Source: JBKQHQ01 sp052148715 (GTDB taxonomy: Bacteria; Pseudomonadota; Alphaproteobacteria; Rhizobiales; Xanthobacteraceae). From it: a DNA stretch of 52,671 nt. The notes below the pieces were generated by a model. The model searched no databases. It saw only the letters and a program-made list of their open reading frames with translations, and was not told where the DNA came from. Below, piece after piece: positions 8,321 through 16,393 of this stretch (its first letter is position 1; each line of letters begins with the position of its first letter). The stretch is from assembly GCA_052148715.1 (NCBI GenBank), contig JBKQHQ010000271.1:1-52671 (forward strand), given 5' to 3'. The position numbers and the translations under genes were made by a program.

Positions 8321-10686
8321 TAAGCCGCGTGGCGCCATTGTCCAAACGAAGCGCGATAACGTTCTTCCGATGCGATCGCGTAGAGCGTGGTCCGCTGCCG
8401 CGGCTGCCGGCGCAGTGAGCGGATGACGGCCTCCATTTGGGAGGGTGGCATTTCCTGGCCGTGGGTGGCTCCCGCCGAACGCGTGATGGTCTCGTCCATC
8501 AGGGTGCCGCCGAGGTCGTTAGCACCGGCCGAGAGGCACGCTTTTGCGCCATCGGGGCCCATTTTTACCCAGGAGGTCTGGATGTTGGTGATGAGCGGAT
8601 TCAGCGCGAGCCTGGCGACCGCGTGCATCAGGACGGATTCGCGGAAGGTCGGACCGCGCCGCGACCGTCCTTTCAGATAAATCGGCGCTTCCATCGGCAC
8701 GAACGGCAGCGGCACGAGCTCGGTGAATCCGCCGGTCTCGGCCTGCAGCGCGCGCAGGCGCAGCAAATGCCGTGCCCAGTGTCTGTACTGATCCACGTGC
8801 CCGAACATGATCGTCGCAGTGCTCTTCAAGCCAACGCGGTGCGCGGTGCGCATCACGTCAAGCCACCGATCGGTTCTGATCTTGTCCGGGCAGAGTACGG
8901 CCCGAACTCCGTCATCCAAAATCTCGGCGGCGGTGCCCGGAAGCGTGCCAAGGCCTGCATCCTTCAGCGCGAGTAGAAATTCCTCGACCGGAAGCTTTGC
9001 GGTATTTGCGCCCTGATGCACCTCGAGCGGTGAGAATGCGTGAACATGGATGCCGGACGCAGCTGATTTCACGGCCCGGCAAATGTCCAGATAGGTGTTG
9101 CCTGTGTAATCGGGATGAATCCCGCCCTGCATGCAGACTTCGGTGGCGCCGCGCATCCAGGCCTCGCGCACGCGCTCAGCGATTTCGTCAAGCGAGAGAT
9201 CGTAAGGCCTGCCGCGCAGGTTCTCGCTCATTTTGCCCTTGGAGAAGGCGCAGAACTGACATTTGAAATAGCAAATGTTGGTGTAGTTGATGTTGCGGGT
9301 TACGACGTAGGAAACAACGGCGTCGTTGACCGACGCTCGCAATGCATCGGCAGCAGCGCAGACCGCGGCGAACTCCTCGCCGCGTGCCTGAAACAGGCGG
9401 ACAATCTCGGACTCTTGCAGCGTCTTGCCGCGCTCGGCCTTCGCAACGATAGGCGCGACATCGTTGCTCACGACCACCGGTCGCGCGGGCATTTGACCGG
9501 CAGCGACCGGCAGCGGCGCGCCGACGCCGGGACACCACGCATCGGACCGGGGCCATCCGTCGCCGTCGACGAGGTCGAGCAGCGCCCGGCGCAGGTCCAG
9601 GTCCACCCAGCGGTCCGGATCGCGCGCGTAGGCGGGATAGATCGCGAGCCGCTCGATCAGACGCTTTCCTGCAGCCCTCGTTGCGCTTTCGAGGGCTGCA
9701 ATCTGCGGCCACGGCGCCTCGGGATTGACGTGGTCCGGGGTGACGGGAGAAACGCCGCCCCAATCATTGATGCCGGCCGCGATCAGCCGCGGCAGCATGC
9801 CGGGGCTGAGATTGGGCGGCGCCTGAATGTTCATGTCCGGTGCAAACAACAGCCGGGCGGCGGCAATGGTCCACAGATGCTCGTCGATCGAAGGTGGCGG
9901 TACATCCGCCATCCGCGTGCCAGGCTTCGGTCGAAAGTTCTGAATGATGATTTCCTGGATGTGACCATGGCGTTCCGCAAGGTCACGCAAAGCCAGCAGG
10001 GATTCGATGCGCTCGCTGCGCGATTCCCCAATCCCGATCAGGACGCCCGTGGTGAACGGGACGTTTTGCTCACCCGCGGTGCGGATGGTCGCGAGCCGCG
10101 CGGCGGGCTCTTTGTCGGGCGAGCCGTGATGTGGGCCGCCCCGTTCGCAGAGCCGCTCGGAAGCGCTTTCGAGCATCAGCCCCTGGGAAATGGAGACTCT
10201 GCGCAGAGCGGCGACGTCCGCCGCATCGAGCAGGCCCGGATTGAGATGCGGCAGCAAACCGGTCTCTTCAAAGACGGCACGCGCGACCGCCGCCAGATAG
10301 GAGAGTGTCGTCGGATGTCCGAGCCGGCCGAGCTCCGCTTGCGCGGCGCGATAGCGAAGCTCGGGTTTGTCACCGAGCGTAAACAGCGCTTCCTTGCAAC
10401 CGGCGGACTTGCCGGCGCGCGCTATCGCCAACACGTCGCCGAGTGAGAGATAGCACGACTCCCCTTCCGCCGGAGCGCGCGCAAAAGTGCAGTAATGGCA
10501 CACGTCGCGGCAAAGCTTCGTCAGCGGAATGAAGACCTTGCGCGAATAGGAGACGAAGGCGCCGTGGACCGCGTCCCGCCGCGCAGATGCGGTGCGCAAC
10601 AACGCATTAAGATCCTCACAATCGAGCAGCGCGAGCGCCTCCTCGCGCGTCAACCGCCGATCCGGCGAAAAATCTTTCAAAAGCAT
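8281..10686 (-). CDS. fbiC: Bifunctional FO synthase (CofG-CofH fusion)
   Basis: This enzyme makes FO (7,8-didemethyl-8-hydroxy-5-deazariboflavin), the chromophore of cofactor F420, from tyrosine and 5-amino-6-ribitylamino-uracil. At 801 residues it carries two radical-SAM domains. The N-terminal CofG half has C59, C63 and C66 in C-R-D-V-C-H-Y-C. The C-terminal CofH half has C472, C476 and C479 in C-Y-F-K-C-Q-F-C. Both CxxxCxxC clusters are intact. Fusion in this order is the actinobacterial FbiC arrangement. No other F420 gene (fbiA, fbiB, fbiD or cofC, cofE) is in the window. The gene starts 18 bp after the pxpA stop on the same strand and ends in a 40-bp convergent overlap. F420 production is known but patchy in Proteobacteria, so acquisition by transfer is possible. 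Confidence 0.93.
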   Translation of the reverse strand: MLLKDFSPDRRLTREEALALLDCEDLNALLRTASARRDAVHGAFVSYSRKVFIPLTKLCRDVCHYCTFARAPAEGESCYLSLGDVLAIARAGKSAGCKEALFTLGDKPELRYRAAQAELGRLGHPTTLSYLAAVARAVFEETGLLPHLNPGLLDAADVAALRRVSISQGLMLESASERLCERGGPHHGSPDKEPAARLATIRTAGEQNVPFTTGVLIGIGESRSERIESLLALRDLAERHGHIQEIIIQNFRPKPGTRMADVPPPSIDEHLWTIAAARLLFAPDMNIQAPPNLSPGMLPRLIAAGINDWGGVSPVTPDHVNPEAPWPQIAALESATRAAGKRLIERLAIYPAYARDPDRWVDLDLRRALLDLVDGDGWPRSDAWCPGVGAPLPVAAGQMPARPVVVSNDVAPIVAKAERGKTLQESEIVRLFQARGEEFAAVCAAADALRASVNDAVVSYVVTRNINYTNICYFKCQFCAFSKGKMSENLRGRPYDLSLDEIAERVREAWMRGATEVCMQGGIHPDYTGNTYLDICRAVKSAASGIHVHAFSPLEVHQGANTAKLPVEEFLLALKDAGLGTLPGTAAEILDDGVRAVLCPDKIRTDRWLDVMRTAHRVGLKSTATIMFGHVDQYRHWARHLLRLRALQAETGGFTELVPLPFVPMEAPIYLKGRSRRGPTFRESVLMHAVARLALNPLITNIQTSWVKMGPDGAKACLSAGANDLGGTLMDETITRSAGATHGQEMPPSQMEAVIRSLRRQPRQRTTLYAIASEERYRASFGQWRHAAYQGHKTSSTSVAQ

Positions 10687-10704
10687 TCGCCGGACGACGC
10701 TCCT

Positions 10705-11481
10705 CTACTCGAATGTTACTTCCGGGAGCGGCACGACCTTCACCCCGGCCGCCTCGAGCGCGGTGCGGACGGCTTGGGCGACCGCGACGCCGGTTGGCTC
10801 GTCGCCATGCACACACAGCGTCTCGACCCGCTGTGGAACCGCTTTCCCGTTACGGGAAATGACCTCGCCGTTGAGCACCATATGCACGCTTTGGCTCGCG
10901 GCGAGGGCCGGATCTCTGTGCAAGGCCGTAGGGAGCTTGCGCGACGTCAGATTGCCGTCGTCCTCGTACTGGCGATCGCAAAAGCCCTCCCGCGCAACCC
11001 GCAGACCGAGCTTGCGGCCTTGCTTCTCCATCTCGGATCCGGAGAGGGCGACATAGATGATATCCCGGTCGACGGCCTTGATCGCCTTGCCGATCGCCGC
11101 CGCGCAGTCGGCGTCCTCGGCCGCGAGGTTGCTCAGCGACCCGTGCGGCTTCAAATGCGTCACCTTCTCGCCCACATAGGCCGCCATCGCATTCAGCGCA
11201 CCAATCTGATAGGCGACCATGTATTCGATATCGTCGGCCCGCATGTCGATCCGGCGGCGGCCAAAGCCCCAGAGATCGTTATAACCCGGATGACAGCCGA
11301 TGCTGACGCCTTCCGCCTTCGCCCGCAGCACAACGTCGTGCATGGTGCGGAAGTCGCCGGCATGAAAGCCGCAAGCGATGCTCGCGGACTTGATGACCTT
11401 CAGTATGTCATCATCGTTGCCGATCTTGTAGATGCCCAAGCCCTCGCCCATATCGGCGTTGAGATTTACCGAAACCGCCAT
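10705..11481 (-). CDS. pxpA: 5-oxoprolinase subunit A (LamB/YcsF family)
   Basis: This is a LamB/YcsF family protein of 258 residues, PxpA being the part of the PxpABC 5-oxoprolinase that acts with ATP to open 5-oxoproline to glutamate. The family start V-N-L-N-A-D-M-G-E-G, the S-I-A-C-G-F-H-A-G-D segment, G-C-H-P-G-Y and V-K-P-H-G-type K-P-H-G-S-L are all visible. Start 11481 (M-A-V-S-V-N) has AGGGA at good spacing; the frame opens a little earlier without support. PxpB and PxpC are not adjacent, which is unusual because pxpABC normally cluster. It sits downstream of the dioxygenase beta gene (a gap of about 140 bp) and 18 bp upstream of fbiC. Confidence 0.9.
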   Translation of the reverse strand: MAVSVNLNADMGEGLGIYKIGNDDDILKVIKSASIACGFHAGDFRTMHDVVLRAKAEGVSIGCHPGYNDLWGFGRRRIDMRADDIEYMVAYQIGALNAMAAYVGEKVTHLKPHGSLSNLAAEDADCAAAIGKAIKAVDRDIIYVALSGSEMEKQGRKLGLRVAREGFCDRQYEDDGNLTSRKLPTALHRDPALAASQSVHMVLNGEVISRNGKAVPQRVETLCVHGDEPTGVAVAQAVRTALEAAGVKVVPLPEVTFE

Positions 11482-11624
11482 CGTCCATCCCTGATTTGAG
11501 ACGTTCGCGTCGCCCCGCAACAGAAGGTCTGCATCCCGTCGCTCCGAGGCAGGGCAAGTATTTTATGGTTCCCTGTCCGGCAACACAAGGCGTGGGCGAT
11601 GCGACTGCGCCGCTCCCCTCCCCT

Positions 11625-12224
11625 TCACAACACGATGCTTGGATTGCGCAGATTCTGATCGCAGTCGATCAGGTTGACCTGCCGGATTTGGATCTCCCAG
11701 CGGTCGGCGCGGAGAACGAAGCGGTGGCCGCACCAGCCGGACAGGAAGCGGGTCTCGAAGCCGCGGAATTCGCTGATCAGGAAATTCGAGCGCACCATGC
11801 GGGTATCGTCGCGGTCGGTCCGAAAGACCTCGACGTTGGAAATCATCCGCACGGTGCGCGACTTCGGTTTCTGCGACCAGGCATAGCCCGTGCGTAGGCG
11901 ATAGATGCGGTCCTCGATCCGCCGCCGATCGTCGAACGAGATGGCGACCTCGCGGCGCGGGTCGCCGCCGCTCGGCGTGGCCGGCACCCAGTAGGCGCAT
12001 TCGCGCGCAAACAAGCCGAGCCAGTCCTCGAGACGGTCTTGGTCGAGCAATCGCGCCTCGTGCTCCAGGAGCCCGCGGAAGCGGTCGCGCACGGCCGGAT
12101 CATTGATGGCCAGATCCTCGCGCTGCCAGCCGGCGAAGCTTGCTATCAGCGCCTCGTAGAAGGCGTCGTTGATGTAGTATGAGGTGCGGGAGGTGTCATG
12201 GTCGAGCTGCATGCTCATCGTCAT
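11625..12224 (-). CDS. Aromatic-ring-hydroxylating dioxygenase beta subunit
   Basis: This is the small structural subunit of a Rieske non-haem iron ring-hydroxylating dioxygenase, 199 residues, with the cystatin/NTF2-like fold. Recognisable family elements are the E-A-R-L-L-D-Q-D-R-L-E-D-W helix, Y-W-V-P-A-T, R-R-I-E-D-R-I-Y-R-L-R-T-G, the S-N-V-E-V region and the terminal strand motif. Its ATG overlaps the alpha-subunit stop as ATGA (12221-12224), so the two are translationally coupled. The longer frame upstream of 12224 runs inside the alpha gene and is not credible. The partner is the alpha subunit at 12221-13597. No ferredoxin or reductase gene is nearby, so electron delivery must come from elsewhere. 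Confidence 0.9.
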   Translation of the reverse strand: MTMSMQLDHDTSRTSYYINDAFYEALIASFAGWQREDLAINDPAVRDRFRGLLEHEARLLDQDRLEDWLGLFARECAYWVPATPSGGDPRREVAISFDDRRRIEDRIYRLRTGYAWSQKPKSRTVRMISNVEVFRTDRDDTRMVRSNFLISEFRGFETRFLSGWCGHRFVLRADRWEIQIRQVNLIDCDQNLRNPSIVL

Positions 12225-13597
12225 GGCTCCCGTTGGATCGTGAGCTGGGGCGCGGACTTCATCAACCGCTTCCACTCCTTGATATATTCGCGCATGAAGA
12301 CCTCGTCGGTCGCCGGCGCCGTGACGATGCCGTTCGCGTCCGTGCGTATGCGGCCCGGAATCCCCATGCCGCGATGCATGTAGACCCACTCGTCCTCCGC
12401 CGCCGCGAGCCCGCGCTGGATCTCCTCGAAATTGGCAAGGTCGTCGACCTCGCCGAAATTCGGGAATTCTTCCTGAGTGCGCATGCGCAGCGCGTTCACT
12501 TGGTCGACCGCGCCCTCCAAAATGCCCTCGTCATCGACCACGGCGGTGCCGTACCAGGTGGTGTTGGTCTCCCCCACCGACAGCGGCTCGATGACCTGGA
12601 TATGGTTGCCGAGGATCGAGAGGTTCGGAAAGACATTGATGTTGACCGGCTCCGAGGAGGCGAGATCGAGGATCGCCTCCGCTTTCGCGCCGAAGCGCCG
12701 CCGCAGCTCGGCTTCGTAATGCTCCATTCCGGGATGGGCCGCCTCGATCTCCCACAGCGCGCCCGGCCGCCGCTCCATGTTCGGCCGCTTGTCCTTGAAG
12801 TGGTGGCCGTGGCCCATATACTGGACGTACATCGGCGCTTCGTCGGGCTTGCCTTTGTAGAACGACATGCCCTTGTCGGCGTCGTCGCCGAGCCGGTTCT
12901 CCATATCCAGCAGCGAGCGATGCGAGAACACGACGTGATAGCCATCGGAGGAATTGTCGTAAGCGAGCTTCCAGTTCCCGCGGTACATCAGCCGGTTGGC
13001 CTCGCACAGCACGACCCGGCCGCCCGGATGGCGGTCGAGCCATTCGTCGATCGGGCCGGTGATCGGGCCGAGAAACTCCAGCAGCGGCGGCGCATCCATA
13101 TTGAGGGTGCCGAAGATGAAGCCGCGATATGACTCGACGCGCGGCACTTGCGCGACGTTGTATTTCGGGTCGTTAAAATCGCACGCATAGCCGTCCGGCC
13201 AAGGCACGTTGCGCAATTTGCCGGTATTGTTGAAGGTCCAGCCGTGATAGGGGCAGCGGAACAACTGCGCCGAGCCCTTCTCGAGCCGGCACAGCGTGGT
13301 GCCGCGATGGGTGCAACGATTGTAGAGCGCGCGAATCTTGCCGGTTTGGTCGCGCACCATGATGAGCGGCCGCAGACCCAGGCGCGCGGTGACGAAGTCG
13401 TCCTTGCGTGGAATCTGACTTTCGTGCGCGAGATACACCCACGTGCCGCCGAAGATATGCGTCATCTCCGCCGTGAAGATCGCCGGATCGGTGTAGATCA
13501 GCCGATGCGCGCGATCCTCCTGGACCAGCTCATCCCAGTCGTAGTCGGGCACCGTGAATTCGCCGCGGCTTTGCGCGACATTGACCTTCTCCAGCAT
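12221..13597 (-). CDS. Rieske ring-hydroxylating dioxygenase alpha subunit
   Basis: This is the catalytic alpha subunit, 458 residues. The Rieske [2Fe-2S] site is C95-x-H97 and C115-x2-H118 (C-T-H-R-G and C-P-Y-H-G-W). The mononuclear iron site has H220 and H225 with bridging D217 in S-S-D-G-Y-H-V-V-F-S-H. The size and the presence of a beta subunit put it with the benzoate/anthranilate/aniline-type oxygenases rather than the alpha-only phthalate type. It follows the GS-like gene by about 110 bp on the same strand, an arrangement reminiscent of aniline dioxygenase clusters. The substrate is not determined; an amino-aromatic is favoured by context only. Confidence 0.93.
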   Translation of the reverse strand: MLEKVNVAQSRGEFTVPDYDWDELVQEDRAHRLIYTDPAIFTAEMTHIFGGTWVYLAHESQIPRKDDFVTARLGLRPLIMVRDQTGKIRALYNRCTHRGTTLCRLEKGSAQLFRCPYHGWTFNNTGKLRNVPWPDGYACDFNDPKYNVAQVPRVESYRGFIFGTLNMDAPPLLEFLGPITGPIDEWLDRHPGGRVVLCEANRLMYRGNWKLAYDNSSDGYHVVFSHRSLLDMENRLGDDADKGMSFYKGKPDEAPMYVQYMGHGHHFKDKRPNMERRPGALWEIEAAHPGMEHYEAELRRRFGAKAEAILDLASSEPVNINVFPNLSILGNHIQVIEPLSVGETNTTWYGTAVVDDEGILEGAVDQVNALRMRTQEEFPNFGEVDDLANFEEIQRGLAAAEDEWVYMHRGMGIPGRIRTDANGIVTAPATDEVFMREYIKEWKRLMKSAPQLTIQREP

Positions 13598-13710
13598 GGA
13601 CGACTCCTTTGCTGCGCTCGAGCGCGTTGTGGTTCGGGTGAACCTGAACGCACTCTGAATTCATCAACCCGGTCGCATCTTCCAGCCGAAGATCACCCAC
13701 GATTTCGGCT

Positions 13711-15198
13711 CTAAAAGAAATCGAAATACTCGTTCTGCTCCCAGGCGGTGGCCTCGTCGCCGGTGGGCCGTGCCTCCTCCGACCAGCGCAGGAACCGGTT
13801 GAGCTCGTTGCGCTTGATCTTGAGGAAGTAGTCGATGAACAGGTCGCCGATCTTGCTGCGCACGAGCGCCGACTGCTCGAGCGCGTCGAGGGCTTCCTGC
13901 AAGCTCCTCGGCAACAGCGGCCGGTCCGCCGCGTAGGGCTCGTCGTCCGGCGGCCCCGGATCAGTTGCGTTCTCGATCCCGTCGAGGCCGGCGACGATCT
14001 GGGAAAGGATGTAGAGGTAAGGATTGGCAGCCGGCTCGCCCAGCCGGTTCTCCATTCGGGTCGCCGGATCGCCAGGCCCTCCCAATACCCGGATCATCGC
14101 CCCGCGATGATCATAGCCCCACGACACCCGGTCGGGCGCCAGCGAGTTCGGTCGGAAGCGCCGATAACCGTTGACGGTCGGGGTCGCGAAAGCCGTGAAG
14201 GCCGCCGCATGCTGCACGAGGCCGCCGAGAAAGCTTTGGCCCAATTGCGACAGCACAGCGCCTGCGCGCTCGGGCATGAACAGATTGCGTGCGCTCTGCG
14301 CGTCGATGAGCGACTGGTGCAGATGCCAACCGCTCGAGTAATAGCCCTTGAGCGCAGGCCGGCACATGAAGGTCGCGAGATGGCCCATGCGGCGGCAGAT
14401 CTGCCGCGTTGCGGTTCGAAACAGCACGAAGTTGTCCGCGGCCTCGAGCGCGCGCCGCGGAGCAAACGTGCATTCCACTTGGCCGGGTCCCCATTCGTTC
14501 TCGATCGACCGCAGCGGCAATCCGATCGCCTCATACGCTTCGGCCAACGCGCCGAGCACCGGCTGCATCAGGTCGAGATTTGACTCGGAGTGGTAGGAAT
14601 AGCCCGGCTCGACCGGATAGGTCCTGACCGGAACCCCGCGCGTTCCGGGGATGCCGACATTCTCCTCGCCAAGATGGTCTTGCGCCACGCGCGTGAGATA
14701 CCACTCGACCTCAAGGCCGATGACGCAGGCGCGACCTTGGTCCTGCAGCCGCCGCAGCTGCTTGCGCAACAGCTGCCGGGGCGAGAAGTGGAAAGGAACG
14801 CCGCTGTTGAAGAACTCATCGCCCAGCAGCCAGCCCACGCCTGGCGCCCAGGGCAGCACGCGGAAGGTGGCCGGATCGGGAACAAGGGTGAGGTTCGGCG
14901 AACCGGTCATTTCGTCGAGGCCAAAACCTCCGCCGCGCGTGAACGAGCTGAACGTGCGCGCTCCGGCGGAGTCGAGCGTCGTAGTCGCGCCGTTGATATT
15001 GTGGCCGTCGGTCAGCGCCGCGACGAAGGCTGGAACCGTAAGCGCCTTGGCACGCGAATGGCCGTGCGTATCGCTCCACGCGAGCCGCACCAGACGCACG
15101 TTATCCTTCGCGATCCGCTCCTTGATCTCCCCGGCCTGCCGTTTCTGGTCGTCGGTCCACAGACCGTGGCGCTCAATGAAACCTGCGGCTTGCATCAT
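13711..15198 (-). CDS. Glutamine synthetase-like ligase, gamma-glutamylation type (module A)
   Basis: This is a glutamine synthetase superfamily protein of about 495 residues. It has the GS active-site elements E-x-E-W (E-V-E-W), G-P-G-Q-V-E, A-T-F-M-C-R-P, S-G-W-H-L-H-Q-S in place of the canonical N-G-M-H-V-H-Q-S, and R-M-E-N-R near the C-terminus. It differs from housekeeping GlnA and resembles the GS-like proteins of aniline catabolism (TdnQ/AtdA1 class), which join glutamate to an aryl amine. The N-terminus F-I-E-R-H-G-L-W is shared with the second GS-like protein at 33497. ATG 15198 is preferred, with 15195 adjacent. It is first in a run that includes the Rieske alpha and beta genes, and is divergent from a LysR gene that may control it. 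Confidence 0.87.
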   Translation of the reverse strand: MMQAAGFIERHGLWTDDQKRQAGEIKERIAKDNVRLVRLAWSDTHGHSRAKALTVPAFVAALTDGHNINGATTTLDSAGARTFSSFTRGGGFGLDEMTGSPNLTLVPDPATFRVLPWAPGVGWLLGDEFFNSGVPFHFSPRQLLRKQLRRLQDQGRACVIGLEVEWYLTRVAQDHLGEENVGIPGTRGVPVRTYPVEPGYSYHSESNLDLMQPVLGALAEAYEAIGLPLRSIENEWGPGQVECTFAPRRALEAADNFVLFRTATRQICRRMGHLATFMCRPALKGYYSSGWHLHQSLIDAQSARNLFMPERAGAVLSQLGQSFLGGLVQHAAAFTAFATPTVNGYRRFRPNSLAPDRVSWGYDHRGAMIRVLGGPGDPATRMENRLGEPAANPYLYILSQIVAGLDGIENATDPGPPDDEPYAADRPLLPRSLQEALDALEQSALVRSKIGDLFIDYFLKIKRNELNRFLRWSEEARPTGDEATAWEQNEYFDFF

Positions 15199-15302
15199 GG
15201 GCAATTTCGAGGGGCGTCGGCGTGTTGTTCAATCGCTGCCCAGCGGTTGGCCCGAGGCGGTCGGTGAGGCATTGAATATCCATTGTGCGAAAGTGATGTA
15301 GA

Positions 15303-15319
15303 ATAATCAATTGAATTAT
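15303..15319. promoter_or_regulatory. Candidate LysR-type operator (AT-rich imperfect inverted repeat)
   Basis: The AT-rich stretch A-TAATCAATTGAATTA-T forms an imperfect inverted repeat around CAATTG. It sits in the 149-bp gap between the divergent GS-like gene (start 15198) and the LysR gene (start 15348). LysR regulators commonly bind T-N11-A type repeats in the divergent promoter next to their own gene. The placement fits autoregulation and control of the dioxygenase run. No direct evidence beyond position and symmetry. Confidence 0.4.
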
Positions 15320-15347
15320 CGGCCATGAATCATGCAGGTTTTGACAT

Positions 15348-16352
15348 ATGTCGTCCAGCCACCCGACAGGCCGGCGTCGCGGCAACAACCTTCGCCAGCG
15401 CGTGCGGTGGCGGCAACTGGAACTTTTGGCGGCGTTGGAGCATGCGCAGACGCTCAGTGCGGCGGCACGCGAGGTCCGCTTGTCGCAACCGGCGGCGTCA
15501 AAACTGCTGCGGGCGCTCGGCGAGGACCTTTCGATCGAGTTGTTCGAGCGGGCCGGCCGCACCGTGCGTCCCACCCTCGCCGGACGTGCACTCATTCGGC
15601 ACGCCGCCGGGCTGGTCGGCAATCTCGATCGAGCGCAGTCGGAAATCGACGCAATCAGGGATGGACTTACCGGCCTCACCAGCATCGGCGCCGGCGTCGG
15701 AGCCTGCTACGCGCTCGTCCCGCAGGCCCTGGCGCTCCTCCTCGATCAGGCCCCCGGAATTTTCGTGACCTTGCGCGAGGGACCGATGGAAGAGCTGTTC
15801 GCCATGCTGCGGGAAGGTCGGCTGGACATGGTGGTCGGGCGGGTCGATTCGTTGTTGATCGAGCGCGACCTCGTCCTCGACGAATTGTATGATCCGCCGA
15901 TCAAGATCGTTGCCGGTCCGCGGCACCCATTCACCCGGTTGCGCCGCGTGACGTGGGGGATGCTCGTCGATCAGGAATGGATCTTGCCGCAGGCCGGCAC
16001 GCCGATGCGTGCCGGAATCGAGGCCATCTTTCGGCGCGCACCGCGCCGGCCGATGCGCTGCCAGGTCGAATCCTCTTCGATCCAGACGAACGTAAGCCTG
16101 CTCGGGGCGCGCAATATGCTGTGGGTTCTATCGGCTGATATCGCGGCCCATTTCGACGCATTGGGTCTGCTCAAAGCGATTCCGACGCATGATCTGCGCG
16201 GCCCGGCGGCACTCGCCATCGTTCGCCTGCGCGGCCGCGCGCTGTCGCCGTCCGCGTCGCGGTTGGCCGGCTGCTTGCACACGGCGGCCAAAGACGTGTC
16301 GAGCGCCTATGCCCGGCCGAGCCGGTCGCGCGGTCGCCGCCGCAAGACATGA
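15348..16352 (+). CDS. LysR family transcriptional regulator
   Basis: This LysR-type regulator is 334 residues long. It has an N-terminal winged helix-turn-helix (about 21-80; A-A-R-E-V-R-L-S-Q-P-A-A-S-K-L-L) and a periplasmic-binding-like effector domain (about 105-310). It resembles the GbpR/PcaQ-like branch that often senses aromatic acids. The last 25 residues are a basic tail rich in Arg. It is divergent from the GS-like/dioxygenase run, so it is the natural candidate regulator of that run, with an aromatic amine or acid as effector (inference). Its stop is about 40 bp from the stop of the convergent Pht5-like gene. Start 15348 follows an AT-rich inverted repeat. Confidence 0.9.
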   Translation: MSSSHPTGRRRGNNLRQRVRWRQLELLAALEHAQTLSAAAREVRLSQPAASKLLRALGEDLSIELFERAGRTVRPTLAGRALIRHAAGLVGNLDRAQSEIDAIRDGLTGLTSIGAGVGACYALVPQALALLLDQAPGIFVTLREGPMEELFAMLREGRLDMVVGRVDSLLIERDLVLDELYDPPIKIVAGPRHPFTRLRRVTWGMLVDQEWILPQAGTPMRAGIEAIFRRAPRRPMRCQVESSSIQTNVSLLGARNMLWVLSADIAAHFDALGLLKAIPTHDLRGPAALAIVRLRGRALSPSASRLAGCLHTAAKDVSSAYARPSRSRGRRRKT

Positions 16353-16393
16353 TCCGGCCTATCGGTAATTTCTCGGCGACCGCCAAGACTGTC

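Noticed and set aside
9115..10446. 443-codon plus-strand frame opposite fbiC
   Set aside because: It is antisense to both radical-SAM halves; no domain recognisable.
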